Assembly: GCA_045597645.1 (NCBI GenBank)
Contig: JAZLKM010000027.1
Span: 1 to 64,000, forward strand
DNA length: 64,000 nucleotides
Reading direction: 5' to 3'
DNA from: JAKSSE01 sp045597645
Lineage (GTDB): Bacteria; Bacillota; Clostridia; Lachnospirales; Lachnospiraceae
The position numbers and the translations under genes were made by a program. A model generated the notes under the pieces. It searched no databases, had not been told where the DNA came from, and saw only the letters and a list, made by a program, of their open reading frames with translations. Positions 8,764-17,273 of this stretch are shown here, in pieces. The first letter of the stretch is position 1; each line of letters starts with the position of its first letter.

Positions 8764-10170
8764 TTAGTCGTCTTCCTTATTAATTTCTTCTCTCATGATA
8801 GCTATCTGCTCATCTGAGAAGCCTTCCGTACTTTCCTTTTGGAAAATTACTTTTATTGTTTCAAATAGTATCTGTATATCCAGCCAAAAGCTGTAATTTA
8901 CGATATACATCAGATCCATTTTCAGCTTGTCATATGCTGTTGTATTGTATCTGCCGTAGACCTGAGCATATCCGGTGAGACCACCCTTTACTTTAAGTCT
9001 ATATGAGAATTCTGGGATAAATTCAGAATATTTCTCCATATGCTCTACACGCTCTGGCCGCGGACCCACTATACTCATATCTCCCTTTAAGATATTTAAC
9101 AGCTGTGGTAATTCGTCTATTCTGGTGCTCCTGATGACTCTGCCCACCTTCGTGATTCTATCGTCATCCTCACCCGCAGGTCTTGGCTTTCCATCTCTCT
9201 CTGCGTTCTCCACCATGCTACGAAACTTCAGTATAAAGAACTTCCTTCCGCCCATTGTCACGCGTTCCTGCTTGTAGAAAATAGGGCCATGATCCTCAAG
9301 CTTTATCGCTATTGCAGTCACAAGAGTGAACGGAAGTGTGACTATAAGTCCTAACACAGATAGGGCTATATCTGCAATTCTTTTTGCCAACGCCTGCCCG
9401 AAAGTTAGTCCTCCGTTTTCACACAAAATCAGTGGAGAATCGAAGAGGTTCACCTCCTGTGCTCCCCTCACCATTATGTCTGAAAGCTTTGGTGTCACGT
9501 ATACTCTGATGTCATTTTTATATGCAAACTTCATCAGCTTATTCTTGCGGCTACTCTTAATGTCATTGATGATGACTGCATCATAGCCGAACATTTCCTC
9601 CTGGATACCTACCAAATCCTCTGCTGGAAGATCGTTCCCCACATAGATGCGCTTAGTCACCTTGTACAGGTCAGCTCGCTGATTTACCTTGAGGTCCAGA
9701 TTGTTCGGATGATCTCCATACAGTTCAAGCACTCTGTAAGGTGGAACCAAAAGGCCATAGACCTTCGTCAGTATAAATGTCAGCAGCAACGTCATTACCG
9801 TGCTTATACCCCACAGCTGTGCTACCCATATGAACACTTCCTTCATTACCCAGGTATTAGCGATTACCAGCACCAGCATCGCAAATACCGCTATGTGCGC
9901 CACTGCCACCCCAAAAAACTGGCCAAGGAGGGTGTTGCTTAGCTTATGATAGCTTATGCGTAGTGCTCCGAACGCTTTCAGCGTCAGTGTGTAAATCATA
10001 AAGTACAAAAGGACTATCAAGTAGTTTCCTTTTCCAAGGAATGCCCTGTCCATAAGTCCATTAAATTTGGTAATCCAATACCATGCAAACACCGCTGTGC
10101 TGGCCAGTCCCAGCATCAGCCCTACCATGAAAATGTATAGTTTTTGTCTCTTGTTCTTCTGCTTTGGCAT
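8764..10170 (-). CDS. Polyprenyl-phosphate sugar-1-phosphate transferase (polytopic PGT, WcaJ/WbaP-like)
   Basis: The enzyme starts a glycan by moving sugar-1-phosphate from a UDP-sugar to undecaprenyl phosphate. It has about four membrane helices in the first 135 residues, a Rossmann-like middle domain (about 150-240) and the C-terminal bacterial sugar transferase domain from about residue 265. The catalytic domain shows FYKQERVTMGG, LKFRSM, the conserved RIDELPQLLNILKGDMS, VGPRPE and GLTGYAQV, so the catalytic Asp-Glu pair is intact. Length (468 aa) is normal. It is a clear paralogue of the transferase at 28864-30243 and the only initiating enzyme in operon B. Sugar specificity is not evident. 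Confidence 0.93.
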   Translation of the reverse strand: MPKQKNKRQKLYIFMVGLMLGLASTAVFAWYWITKFNGLMDRAFLGKGNYLIVLLYFMIYTLTLKAFGALRISYHKLSNTLLGQFFGVAVAHIAVFAMLVLVIANTWVMKEVFIWVAQLWGISTVMTLLLTFILTKVYGLLVPPYRVLELYGDHPNNLDLKVNQRADLYKVTKRIYVGNDLPAEDLVGIQEEMFGYDAVIINDIKSSRKNKLMKFAYKNDIRVYVTPKLSDIMVRGAQEVNLFDSPLILCENGGLTFGQALAKRIADIALSVLGLIVTLPFTLVTAIAIKLEDHGPIFYKQERVTMGGRKFFILKFRSMVENAERDGKPRPAGEDDDRITKVGRVIRSTRIDELPQLLNILKGDMSIVGPRPERVEHMEKYSEFIPEFSYRLKVKGGLTGYAQVYGRYNTTAYDKLKMDLMYIVNYSFWLDIQILFETIKVIFQKESTEGFSDEQIAIMREEINKEDD

Positions 10171-11138
10171 TATTTGTCGCCTGTTACTTCCCTTTTTAGT
10201 TTTCCTGCAATGAACTCCTCTGTCCTTTGCATAGAAGTATATGTAGCACCTCCAATATGAGGTGTAATAATCAGATTGTGGTCAGCCTGAAGTTCTATGA
10301 GCTCTGTGAGCTTGTTGTCGCCATGAGCCTCATCCTTAAGCACGTCTATGGCAGCTCCCTTCAACGTGTTAGTGCGAAGTGCCATTATCAGGGCCTCCTC
10401 GCTCACCAGCTCGCCTCTTGCCGCATTGATAAAATACTTCCCATCCATGCAAGCGAACTCATAGGCACCAATCATATTTTCATTCTCTGGCGTATAGTTC
10501 ACACACAATATGACCATGTCAGCTATATCTATCAGATCTGTCAGCGTATTTCGCTTATCGTATTTAGTCTCATATTCAGGATAGCTCTCGGTGTCGTAGT
10601 AATGTACATTCGCACCAAATGCGTCAAAATATCCTGCAATTATCTTGCCGACTCTGCCCAGACCTATGATGCCTATATTTAGACCATATATCTCGAATCC
10701 CTTGTATAAATCTCTGTCCCACACCTGGCTATTCTGATTCAAAAATGCATGACTATAATTTCTTAAAAGTCCTAGTGCCAGCCCAAATACATGCTCCGGT
10801 GTAGCTCTGATGCTCGATAAAAATTCATACTCGCCCTTGAGCGATACCACCTGCACCCCCGGCCTTGTTACATTTATGTGATTGAGTCCTGTGGTGGGAC
10901 TGCATATGTATTTTAGATCCGGTGCATCCTTTATCAGCTCGTCATCTATGTAATGTGCGAGCCTTATAAATACCGCTGTCTTGTCCTTCAGAAAGTCAGC
11001 TATTTTCTGACGTAGCTCGTCCCCTTGGGCACCTGCTCCGTCAAATAGTTCCACCTGTCCCAGCTGTCCTATTTCGTTTATCGCCTTTGGTGAAAAATCC
11101 TCTGGCTCTAAAATTCCTGTTTTAAAATTTTCTGACAT
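10170..11138 (-). CDS. D-isomer-specific 2-hydroxyacid dehydrogenase (NAD-dependent)
   Basis: The 322 aa protein belongs to the family that interconverts 2-keto acids and D-2-hydroxy acids with NAD(H). The nucleotide-binding GIGLGRVGK-type motif (GLGRVG) is near residue 160. The catalytic triad can be read as Arg in NAARGELV, Glu in DVLKDEAHG and His in TPHIGGAT. It follows neuA by six bases and overlaps the phosphoglycosyl transferase gene by one, so it is part of the nonulosonate section of operon B. It could make a D-hydroxyacyl substituent, or act on an open-chain 2-keto sugar acid; neither can be decided from the sequence. Serine biosynthesis (SerA) is less likely because there is no regulatory C-terminal domain. 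Confidence 0.88.
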   Translation of the reverse strand: MSENFKTGILEPEDFSPKAINEIGQLGQVELFDGAGAQGDELRQKIADFLKDKTAVFIRLAHYIDDELIKDAPDLKYICSPTTGLNHINVTRPGVQVVSLKGEYEFLSSIRATPEHVFGLALGLLRNYSHAFLNQNSQVWDRDLYKGFEIYGLNIGIIGLGRVGKIIAGYFDAFGANVHYYDTESYPEYETKYDKRNTLTDLIDIADMVILCVNYTPENENMIGAYEFACMDGKYFINAARGELVSEEALIMALRTNTLKGAAIDVLKDEAHGDNKLTELIELQADHNLIITPHIGGATYTSMQRTEEFIAGKLKREVTGDK

Positions 11139-11144
11139 AGATTC

Positions 11145-11846
11145 CTACTTCTGCTCTCTGGCGATTTTCCATCTAAGCAGCTCAACATCATCCATAGTAT
11201 CAAGGTTCACTGAGTTCTCTCTGCTCATCACATACATAGCTGGAACATCGTCAAATACCTTCTTCTCTGCCAACATGTAGTCAGAATCAGTGATATATAT
11301 TGCACCATTTCTCACGTACCAAGGTTCCAGTTCCTGCCTGCGCATACCCTTATTGTGGCCTTCATGGAGTGGAACTGCCTTGTCTCCATCCTTATGATAT
11401 GCCACCAAGTCACAGATATATTCTTCCTTGTAGCAGGTGATGAGCGACTTTGCCGGGCTGTTTCTATATATCTCGAGCGCTGCTCCTATATCCTCTGGTG
11501 TGCGAAGCGGTGTCGTGGGCTGTAGTAGCACTATGGTGTCATACACGATACCCTGCTCCTTGTAGAATTCATAGGCATGTATCATTACATCGACGCTCTT
11601 GGAGGTGTCTGCTGCCAGATATTCCGGTCTCATAAATGGCACTTCTGCCCCATATTTTCTGGATACTTCAGCTATCTCTTCATCGTCAGTTGACACAATG
11701 ACTTTATCTACATAGCCTTTCTCCATTGCTCCAAGCCCTGCTTCTATGCTCCAGGCTATAAGCGGACGTCCTGCAATGTCCAGAATATTTTTTCTCGGTA
11801 TTCCTTTTGAGCCTCCACGGGCTGGTATCAATGCTAAAACTGGCAT
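11145..11846 (-). CDS. neuA: CMP-nonulosonic acid synthetase (acylneuraminate cytidylyltransferase)
   Basis: The enzyme activates a sialic-acid-like sugar with CTP to give the CMP-sugar used by glycosyltransferases. The 233 aa single-domain form starts with the CTP-binding signature IPARGGSKGIPRKN. It also has STDDEEIAEVSRKYGAEVPFMRP and LLQPTTPLRTPEDI, which line the nucleotide and sugar sites. It follows neuC and neuB in the same operon. A second, diverged copy is at 37262-37945. Whether the substrate is Neu5Ac, legionaminate or another nonulosonate cannot be told from these motifs. Confidence 0.93.
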   Translation of the reverse strand: MPVLALIPARGGSKGIPRKNILDIAGRPLIAWSIEAGLGAMEKGYVDKVIVSTDDEEIAEVSRKYGAEVPFMRPEYLAADTSKSVDVMIHAYEFYKEQGIVYDTIVLLQPTTPLRTPEDIGAALEIYRNSPAKSLITCYKEEYICDLVAYHKDGDKAVPLHEGHNKGMRRQELEPWYVRNGAIYITDSDYMLAEKKVFDDVPAMYVMSRENSVNLDTMDDVELLRWKIAREQK

Positions 11847-11897
11847 ATAGTCTCTCTGTTCTAGTCAAGGCTCGCCCTGACAATTCTTTATTCGAAA

Positions 11898-13055
11898 TTA
11901 GTACTGCAAAATCTTGTTTATCGGCACATCACCCAGCTCAGCTATGATTTTTGCAATGCGTTCTCCAGCTTTGCCATCACCGTAGAGTGTGTCACATTCA
12001 GGTCTTTGGGATGCGCATATTTTCTCATAGGCTGCTGTGATATCCTCAGCTTTATATGCACAGTCAATTACGTTCTTGCCTCGCTGACGACCTATCTGTC
12101 TGTCGCCGATGTTGATGGCTGGTACTCCCAGATATGAGCATTCTCTTATAGCTACAGATGAGTTACCTACCACGCACTGGCTTCCCATGAGGAGTACCAA
12201 AAAATCCTCAGGGTCCATATTTTTGAAGAAATATATATTGCTTTTCTTGTTATGCTCACGATGTACTCTGATTGCCTTTGCCACTCCGTCAGAGCCTGCA
12301 TCTACATTCGGCCAAAACCAATATACCTGCTTGCCGAATTTCTCCACAGTCTCCAAGAGTTCCTGGGTCTGCTCTCTGGCATGCTCTATATCCGTAGTCA
12401 GAGGATGCTGCTGTACTACTATGTAGTCTGCTCTATCCTCCAGCAGATATCCTACTCCATTATATTTTGATGGCGGGTCAAATTTCAGCTTTTCATAATT
12501 GCTTCTTACAGACTCTGCTATATCAATAGATGGACATCCGGTTATATATACTCGGCTTGGGTCCTCACCCATCTTGATAACTCTCTCTCTTGCCTTCTCA
12601 TTGGCCACGAGATGTATATCCGCAAGTTTCGTTACTGCATGGCGTACCTTTTCATCTATATTTCCAGTGACCTCTCCGCCCTGTATATGCACCAGAGGGA
12701 TATTCATGTAAGAAGCTGTAATAGCTGTAGCCATAGTCTCGAATCTGTCAGCTATTGTCACCACTATATCCGGCTTAATATTGTCAAATATAGTACTAAG
12801 CTCCAATATTCCTAGCCCTGTGGTCTTGGCAGTCACATTAATATTTTCTCCGCTGACTACGTTATAGGCCTCTGCTGCCACCTCAAAGCCATCTGCTCTG
12901 ATCTGGTTTACCACCTTGCCATAGTTATCAAGCACTGCCGATGCTGCTGCCACTATCTGCAGGTTTACATCCTTATACTTTTTTAATTCAAACAGCGCGC
13001 TTCTAATGCGTGAATAGCTAGGTCTTGCTGTTATGACTACGCATACATTTTTCAT
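11898..13055 (-). CDS. neuC: Hydrolysing UDP-sugar 2-epimerase (NeuC/LegG-like)
   Basis: The enzyme releases UDP and inverts C2 of UDP-GlcNAc or a related UDP-sugar, giving the ManNAc-type substrate of NeuB. The 385 aa protein starts ITARPSYSRIRSAL, the NeuC variant of the WecB-fold entry. It has ADRFETMATAITASYMNIP, HIQGGEVTGNIDEKVRHAVTK (the Glu-Gly sugar site) and GNSSVAIRECSYLGVPAINIG, which binds the UDP phosphates. It is coupled to neuB by a one-base TAATG overlap. With UDP-diacetylbacillosamine enzymes encoded in operon A, that sugar is a possible substrate. About 52 bases separate it from neuA. Confidence 0.92.
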   Translation of the reverse strand: MKNVCVVITARPSYSRIRSALFELKKYKDVNLQIVAAASAVLDNYGKVVNQIRADGFEVAAEAYNVVSGENINVTAKTTGLGILELSTIFDNIKPDIVVTIADRFETMATAITASYMNIPLVHIQGGEVTGNIDEKVRHAVTKLADIHLVANEKARERVIKMGEDPSRVYITGCPSIDIAESVRSNYEKLKFDPPSKYNGVGYLLEDRADYIVVQQHPLTTDIEHAREQTQELLETVEKFGKQVYWFWPNVDAGSDGVAKAIRVHREHNKKSNIYFFKNMDPEDFLVLLMGSQCVVGNSSVAIRECSYLGVPAINIGDRQIGRQRGKNVIDCAYKAEDITAAYEKICASQRPECDTLYGDGKAGERIAKIIAELGDVPINKILQY

Positions 13056-14074
13056 TACTCTAAATCCTCCAGTCTGACAGGCTCGTCTATTGACACTGCC
13101 TTGGTCAGAACCCTGCCGATTAGCTCGGGCTTTTTATTCTCAGGAATTCCTATGTTTGGCTTTTTAGCAGCCAAATCCGATGCCACCAATACATGTCCCG
13201 GCTCCAGATTTCTATTGTAATAGATGCTCTTTGAGAACATCTGCTTTAGATTCTCCCTATCCACATCTCTTTTTGAGAAGTCAGTACGGGCATTTTTCAT
13301 AGCTGTTATAGCCTTAGCACCATCCACGATACGCTTCAAATCATCCAGTGATACTGACGCCTTTACATCCGGTCCAAACATATATGGGCTCATGGTGACA
13401 TGCACCTCGGCTACCATAGCACCCAAAGTCATAGCTGCAAGGCAAGGATATATAGTGGCTGAATGATCTGAAATTCCTATCACGCAATCCTCATACCTGC
13501 TCTTCATCTGAGTTATAAGTCCTATATCTATCTGCTCTGGCAGCGACGGATATGCTGTAACACATTGGAAAATAACCGTCTCGTTTCCGTTCTTTCTTAC
13601 CTTATAGACATGCCTGTCCAGATCCTCCCATGTAGATAATCCTGATGAGAGGAGAATTGGCTTACCTGTAGCTATAGCTGCATCCAGAAGTGCCTCGTTA
13701 AATATCTCTCCTGCGCCAAATTTCATAGCTGGCACGCCTATTTTATCCAAAAGCTCTAAGGCCTTCATGGAAAATGGAGAGCTAAGGAAATCTATGCCTC
13801 TGTCGTCTGCATGCTTTTTAAGCCCTGCCCACTGCTCATCAGTAAATTCCATTCGCTCCCAGTAGTCATACCTAGTCTGATCCTCGAAACTAAATGGCAC
13901 TCTGAATGGCTCGAGCGGTGTGCTCTCCTGTGACGCTATATGTGTCTGAAACTTAACGGCTGACACTCCCTGATCTGCCACTGCATCAATAAATGCATGG
14001 GCTTGACCCAACGAACCATCATGGTTCTGGGATATCTCGGCGATTACATATGGCTTTTCCAATTCTCTAAACAT
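13055..14074 (-). CDS. neuB: Nonulosonic acid synthase (NeuB family)
   Basis: The enzyme condenses phosphoenolpyruvate with a ManNAc-type sugar to make a nine-carbon sialic-acid-like sugar. It has the NeuB TIM barrel with IAEISQNHDGSLGQA, VKFQTH, FLSSPFS, KFGAGE, ISDHS and EVHVTMS, followed by a C-terminal SAF (antifreeze-like) domain from about residue 280. I start it at the ATG at 14074 (339 aa), which has a strong AGGAG site eight bases upstream; a start at 14107 would add 11 residues and has no such site. The insertion WERMEFTDEQW marks a subgroup distinct from the other NeuB at 36229-37260, so the two products may differ. Confidence 0.92.
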   Translation of the reverse strand: MFRELEKPYVIAEISQNHDGSLGQAHAFIDAVADQGVSAVKFQTHIASQESTPLEPFRVPFSFEDQTRYDYWERMEFTDEQWAGLKKHADDRGIDFLSSPFSMKALELLDKIGVPAMKFGAGEIFNEALLDAAIATGKPILLSSGLSTWEDLDRHVYKVRKNGNETVIFQCVTAYPSLPEQIDIGLITQMKSRYEDCVIGISDHSATIYPCLAAMTLGAMVAEVHVTMSPYMFGPDVKASVSLDDLKRIVDGAKAITAMKNARTDFSKRDVDRENLKQMFSKSIYYNRNLEPGHVLVASDLAAKKPNIGIPENKKPELIGRVLTKAVSIDEPVRLEDLE

Positions 14075-14154
14075 AAGCTCTTCTCCTGTTGATGCTATGT
14101 CCGCCATTCTATGGCATTTCTGCCATCAAAACCTTGCTCATTTCACAGCCCAGC

Positions 14155-15513
14155 TTACTTTATCGGTGATAGGCAGTAAATATTATGCTTTAGTTCCTTA
14201 ATGTCTACTTGCACTGGCTCTCCTATCAAATCACATGCACGGCTGATAAGGTTCGACATTTTCTTTTTTGATATATAATCAGTATTCTTTCCGATGTTTT
14301 TCTTCTTAAGTGCTCTAATCCTGCCATGGATGATGGTCCACTGCTCATGAAGTGTACGAGGACACTTTATCTGGACTGCACCTTCCTTGTACTCATTCTC
14401 ATCAAAGGCATCAGCTATGATGCTGGCAAAAAGCTCATCGCTGTGGAGAAGATTGTATTTATATCTATCCTCCTTCTCCTTAGTTGCAAAGCCTTCCCAG
14501 CCCTTTTCTCCATTCAGATAAGCAAGTGCCATATCTGCAAGCTCCTGTGGCGACTTCGCTACGTCGCTAAGGCTCCTTATAAAATCCGAAAACATCAGCT
14601 TATATGGCTCGAACTCATCTGGCTCATACTGTATGCTGATTCTTCCACCGCAGTATGCTTCGTAGGCTGTAGAGCATCCGCTGTGAATTAATAGGGCTGC
14701 CCCCGCAATCCAGCCGTTGGACTCTCCTTCTCTTATTACGTGTACATTCTCATATGGCGCAAGGTCTTCAATAAACCTGTTTATAAACATCGTATCACCC
14801 GGATGAGGTCGTACGATTATCTGCCTGTCAACAGATTTTGCGAGGTACTGTATTGCCTCTATAAACGTCTCATAATATCTGAGCTTAAATTCTCTTCTAT
14901 CCTTGTAGAAGTCCACAGTGTAGCTGGTGACTCCATCGCCATTTACTCTGGTATAGTCCTCACCTCGCCTTGATTTTCCGAAGCTTGAGCTTACCAGTAT
15001 ATAGTCGCCATACTTTTCCTTGTATCGCTTGGCATCCTCATTGTAAAAAGCCATTCCGTTTCTCAGAAGGTCCATTCTCGGATTACCTGCCACTATGCAT
15101 TTAGGTAGTAACTCAGGCATTACCTCCTCTATGACATCCCGGTGCATATCTCCCCACAGAAACATCTTCTCAAAGTTAGCTGTGGTGTCCTTGCCGAGTC
15201 TTGTCTCTAGGTAAAGCTGGGCTGTTGTAAGTATCAGTCCTTCCTCATCCAGGGCATACACCTTGCAGCCACTGTCTGCGATTCGCTTATGCTGTGGATA
15301 CTTAGCGTTGGTAAAGTCCTTATCCAGAAACACTCCTGTGCTGAGGTTTCCTGAAAGCCTGCTTCTGACACAGGTATCCTCGCCCAGCACCACTGTGTAG
15401 CCGCGTCTTACCAGTTCAGTGCCCAACAGTACCTTGGCACTCAGCTCCCTGGCCATGCTTTCCACTGGTATATAGGCTACTTTATCAAGCTTGCTATCTG
15501 TGTTTTGGGGCAT
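14155..15513 (-). CDS. Surface carbohydrate biosynthesis protein, GT-B-like (TIGR04396/CDP-glycerol transferase-like)
   Basis: The 452 aa protein resembles a family found near nonulosonate genes and annotated as surface carbohydrate biosynthesis protein. The N-terminal half has the Rossmann-like VAYIPVESMARELSAKVLLG. The C-terminal half has IVRPHPGD near residue 240 and HSGCSTAYEA near residue 285. An Arg/His-Pro motif followed by a Ser-Thr/Glu-Ala motif is the arrangement used by CDP-glycerol transferases and KpsC/KpsS-type CMP-sugar transferases to hold the cytidine nucleotide. It is the gene just upstream of neuB and just after the flippase. Transfer of the CMP-nonulosonate made by its neighbours is a reasonable inference, not shown. 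Confidence 0.7.
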   Translation of the reverse strand: MPQNTDSKLDKVAYIPVESMARELSAKVLLGTELVRRGYTVVLGEDTCVRSRLSGNLSTGVFLDKDFTNAKYPQHKRIADSGCKVYALDEEGLILTTAQLYLETRLGKDTTANFEKMFLWGDMHRDVIEEVMPELLPKCIVAGNPRMDLLRNGMAFYNEDAKRYKEKYGDYILVSSSFGKSRRGEDYTRVNGDGVTSYTVDFYKDRREFKLRYYETFIEAIQYLAKSVDRQIIVRPHPGDTMFINRFIEDLAPYENVHVIREGESNGWIAGAALLIHSGCSTAYEAYCGGRISIQYEPDEFEPYKLMFSDFIRSLSDVAKSPQELADMALAYLNGEKGWEGFATKEKEDRYKYNLLHSDELFASIIADAFDENEYKEGAVQIKCPRTLHEQWTIIHGRIRALKKKNIGKNTDYISKKKMSNLISRACDLIGEPVQVDIKELKHNIYCLSPIK

Positions 15514-17265
15514 CTATCTCTCCCTCTCAATCTTGCCATTTTCCACTCTGTACACCATGTCGCAGCCCTCTATTGTGGTAAGTCTGTGAGCTATGATCAC
15601 GAGTGTCTTCTTGCCATGAAGTGCGTTGATTCCCTCCATGATGGCTGCCTCTGTCTCGTTGTCAAGTGAGGCTGTAGCCTCATCAAAGATAAGTATTTCA
15701 GGATTTGTGTAGAGTGCTCTTGCTATACCGATTCTCTGTCTCTGTCCTCCTGAAAGTCTGATACCTCTCTCTCCTATCTTGGTATAGATACCGTCTGGCG
15801 AAGCATCTACAAAATCTAGTAGCTGAGCCTCTGCCAACGCATGTCTTATCTTCTCCTCATCGAAGTCACCCTTATCCACACCGTATGCCACGTTGGCTGC
15901 TATTGTGTCATCAATAAGATATATTGACTGTGGTATGTAGCTAAGCTTCTCGAGCCACTGTCCGTAGTGGGCTCTTATGTCAGTTCCATCGCAGAGTACT
16001 GCACCCTTCTGTGAGTGTAGCAAGCCCAAAAGTATATCTATGGCTGTGGTCTTGCCCGCTCCTGATGGTCCTACTACTCCTATGGATGAGCCAAATGGTA
16101 TTTTCATATTGGCGCCATCTAATACATATTTCTCCACATTTGGATAGTGGAAAGATATGCCGGACAGCTCGCAGCAATCATCAAAAGTCAGATCCGGCAC
16201 TCCGTCATAGTCTGCCGGCATCTCATATGTAACCCCAGTGTACTCGCTCTCATCTATAAGCAGCAGATTCCTAAGGACTGCATCAATATTGAACTCATAG
16301 TAAGGAATGCTGTTAATTACGTTGGTCATTCTGTTAATGCATGGCAAAATACGCACTGCTGCCACCATAAATGCCGATAGCGCAGGTATCATTGCAACCA
16401 TACTAAGTCCATTATTTGAAAGTACTAAGAGCATGAGAAGTACTGCGCTTATTGTCACTGCCTCTATGATAAGATGAGGTGCATACTTAAGCACAGTGAA
16501 CCCTCTCTCGTATTTTGCTTTAAGCGCAGAATGTTTTACATAATGCTCTACAAAAAAATCCTCTTTTCGGTTGACCTTTGTGTCTTTAATCCCGCCTACT
16601 GCCTGTAGCAGCCACTTGTTTATCTTTTCATTCTCTACTCGTGACTCGTGACCTAAATACTGTATTTTTTTACGCACGGCTTTCACGATTATAAGCATCT
16701 CTATCAGCAGAACGACAGAAACTATACCTGCCATGAGCGGGTTAATCCAAAATACGACAATGGCAAGTGCGATACATACTATTCCATCCGATGCAAAATC
16801 CATGAAATTGCTAAGCAACGTATATGAGCGATTTACATCTGTTCCAATAAGCTGTATTACTTCGCCTGTTGAGGTGTTTAGATAATACTCGTACGGACGA
16901 TGTATAAATATTTCCATCAACTGCTGCTGAAGCTCTATCTGATTTGTTGTCAAAAATTTCTGCAGTATATGATACTCCAGCATCTGATATGCATCCTTGA
17001 CTATGAAAATCGTGATCAAGGCCACAAGCATAACATTTATAAACTGCTGGCTACTGTTTATGTGGAGTATATTGCAGGCGATTATGGCATATTCATTAGT
17101 GCAGTAGAACTGGTCATTAGTGACTGCCGTCACAAGTGGCACTATCATTCCTACGCCGGCTATGTCCATGAGCGCAGCAATCAGCATTAAAAACATAACG
17201 CCTACTGCCTGCTTCTTCTGCTTTTCAGTTAGAAAACGTAATAGCTTTTTTACTACTCTTTTCAT
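15514..17265 (-). CDS. ABC transporter with fused permease and ATPase (PglK/MsbA-like lipid-oligosaccharide flippase)
   Basis: The half-transporter would dimerise and flip a lipid-linked oligosaccharide across the membrane using ATP. Six membrane helices lie in residues about 15-310 and the ATPase in about 340-583. The latter has Walker A GPSGAGKTT, Q-loop YIPQS, signature LSGGQRQR, Walker B ILIFDEATASLD and switch IAHRLTT. Length (583 aa) fits PglK/WlaB proteins, and the surrounding glycosyltransferases favour a glycan rather than drug substrate. It is the only recognisable exporter in operon B; operon A instead has Wzx. The stop is directly followed by the ATG of the next gene. Confidence 0.87.
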   Translation of the reverse strand: MKRVVKKLLRFLTEKQKKQAVGVMFLMLIAALMDIAGVGMIVPLVTAVTNDQFYCTNEYAIIACNILHINSSQQFINVMLVALITIFIVKDAYQMLEYHILQKFLTTNQIELQQQLMEIFIHRPYEYYLNTSTGEVIQLIGTDVNRSYTLLSNFMDFASDGIVCIALAIVVFWINPLMAGIVSVVLLIEMLIIVKAVRKKIQYLGHESRVENEKINKWLLQAVGGIKDTKVNRKEDFFVEHYVKHSALKAKYERGFTVLKYAPHLIIEAVTISAVLLMLLVLSNNGLSMVAMIPALSAFMVAAVRILPCINRMTNVINSIPYYEFNIDAVLRNLLLIDESEYTGVTYEMPADYDGVPDLTFDDCCELSGISFHYPNVEKYVLDGANMKIPFGSSIGVVGPSGAGKTTAIDILLGLLHSQKGAVLCDGTDIRAHYGQWLEKLSYIPQSIYLIDDTIAANVAYGVDKGDFDEEKIRHALAEAQLLDFVDASPDGIYTKIGERGIRLSGGQRQRIGIARALYTNPEILIFDEATASLDNETEAAIMEGINALHGKKTLVIIAHRLTTIEGCDMVYRVENGKIERER

Positions 17266-17273
17266 TCTATTAA

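Noticed and set aside
14110..14127. Hairpin ATGGCA/TGCCAT upstream of neuB as a terminator
   Set aside because: The stem is six pairs, the loop is T/A-rich and no T-tract follows on the minus strand; it is too weak to call.
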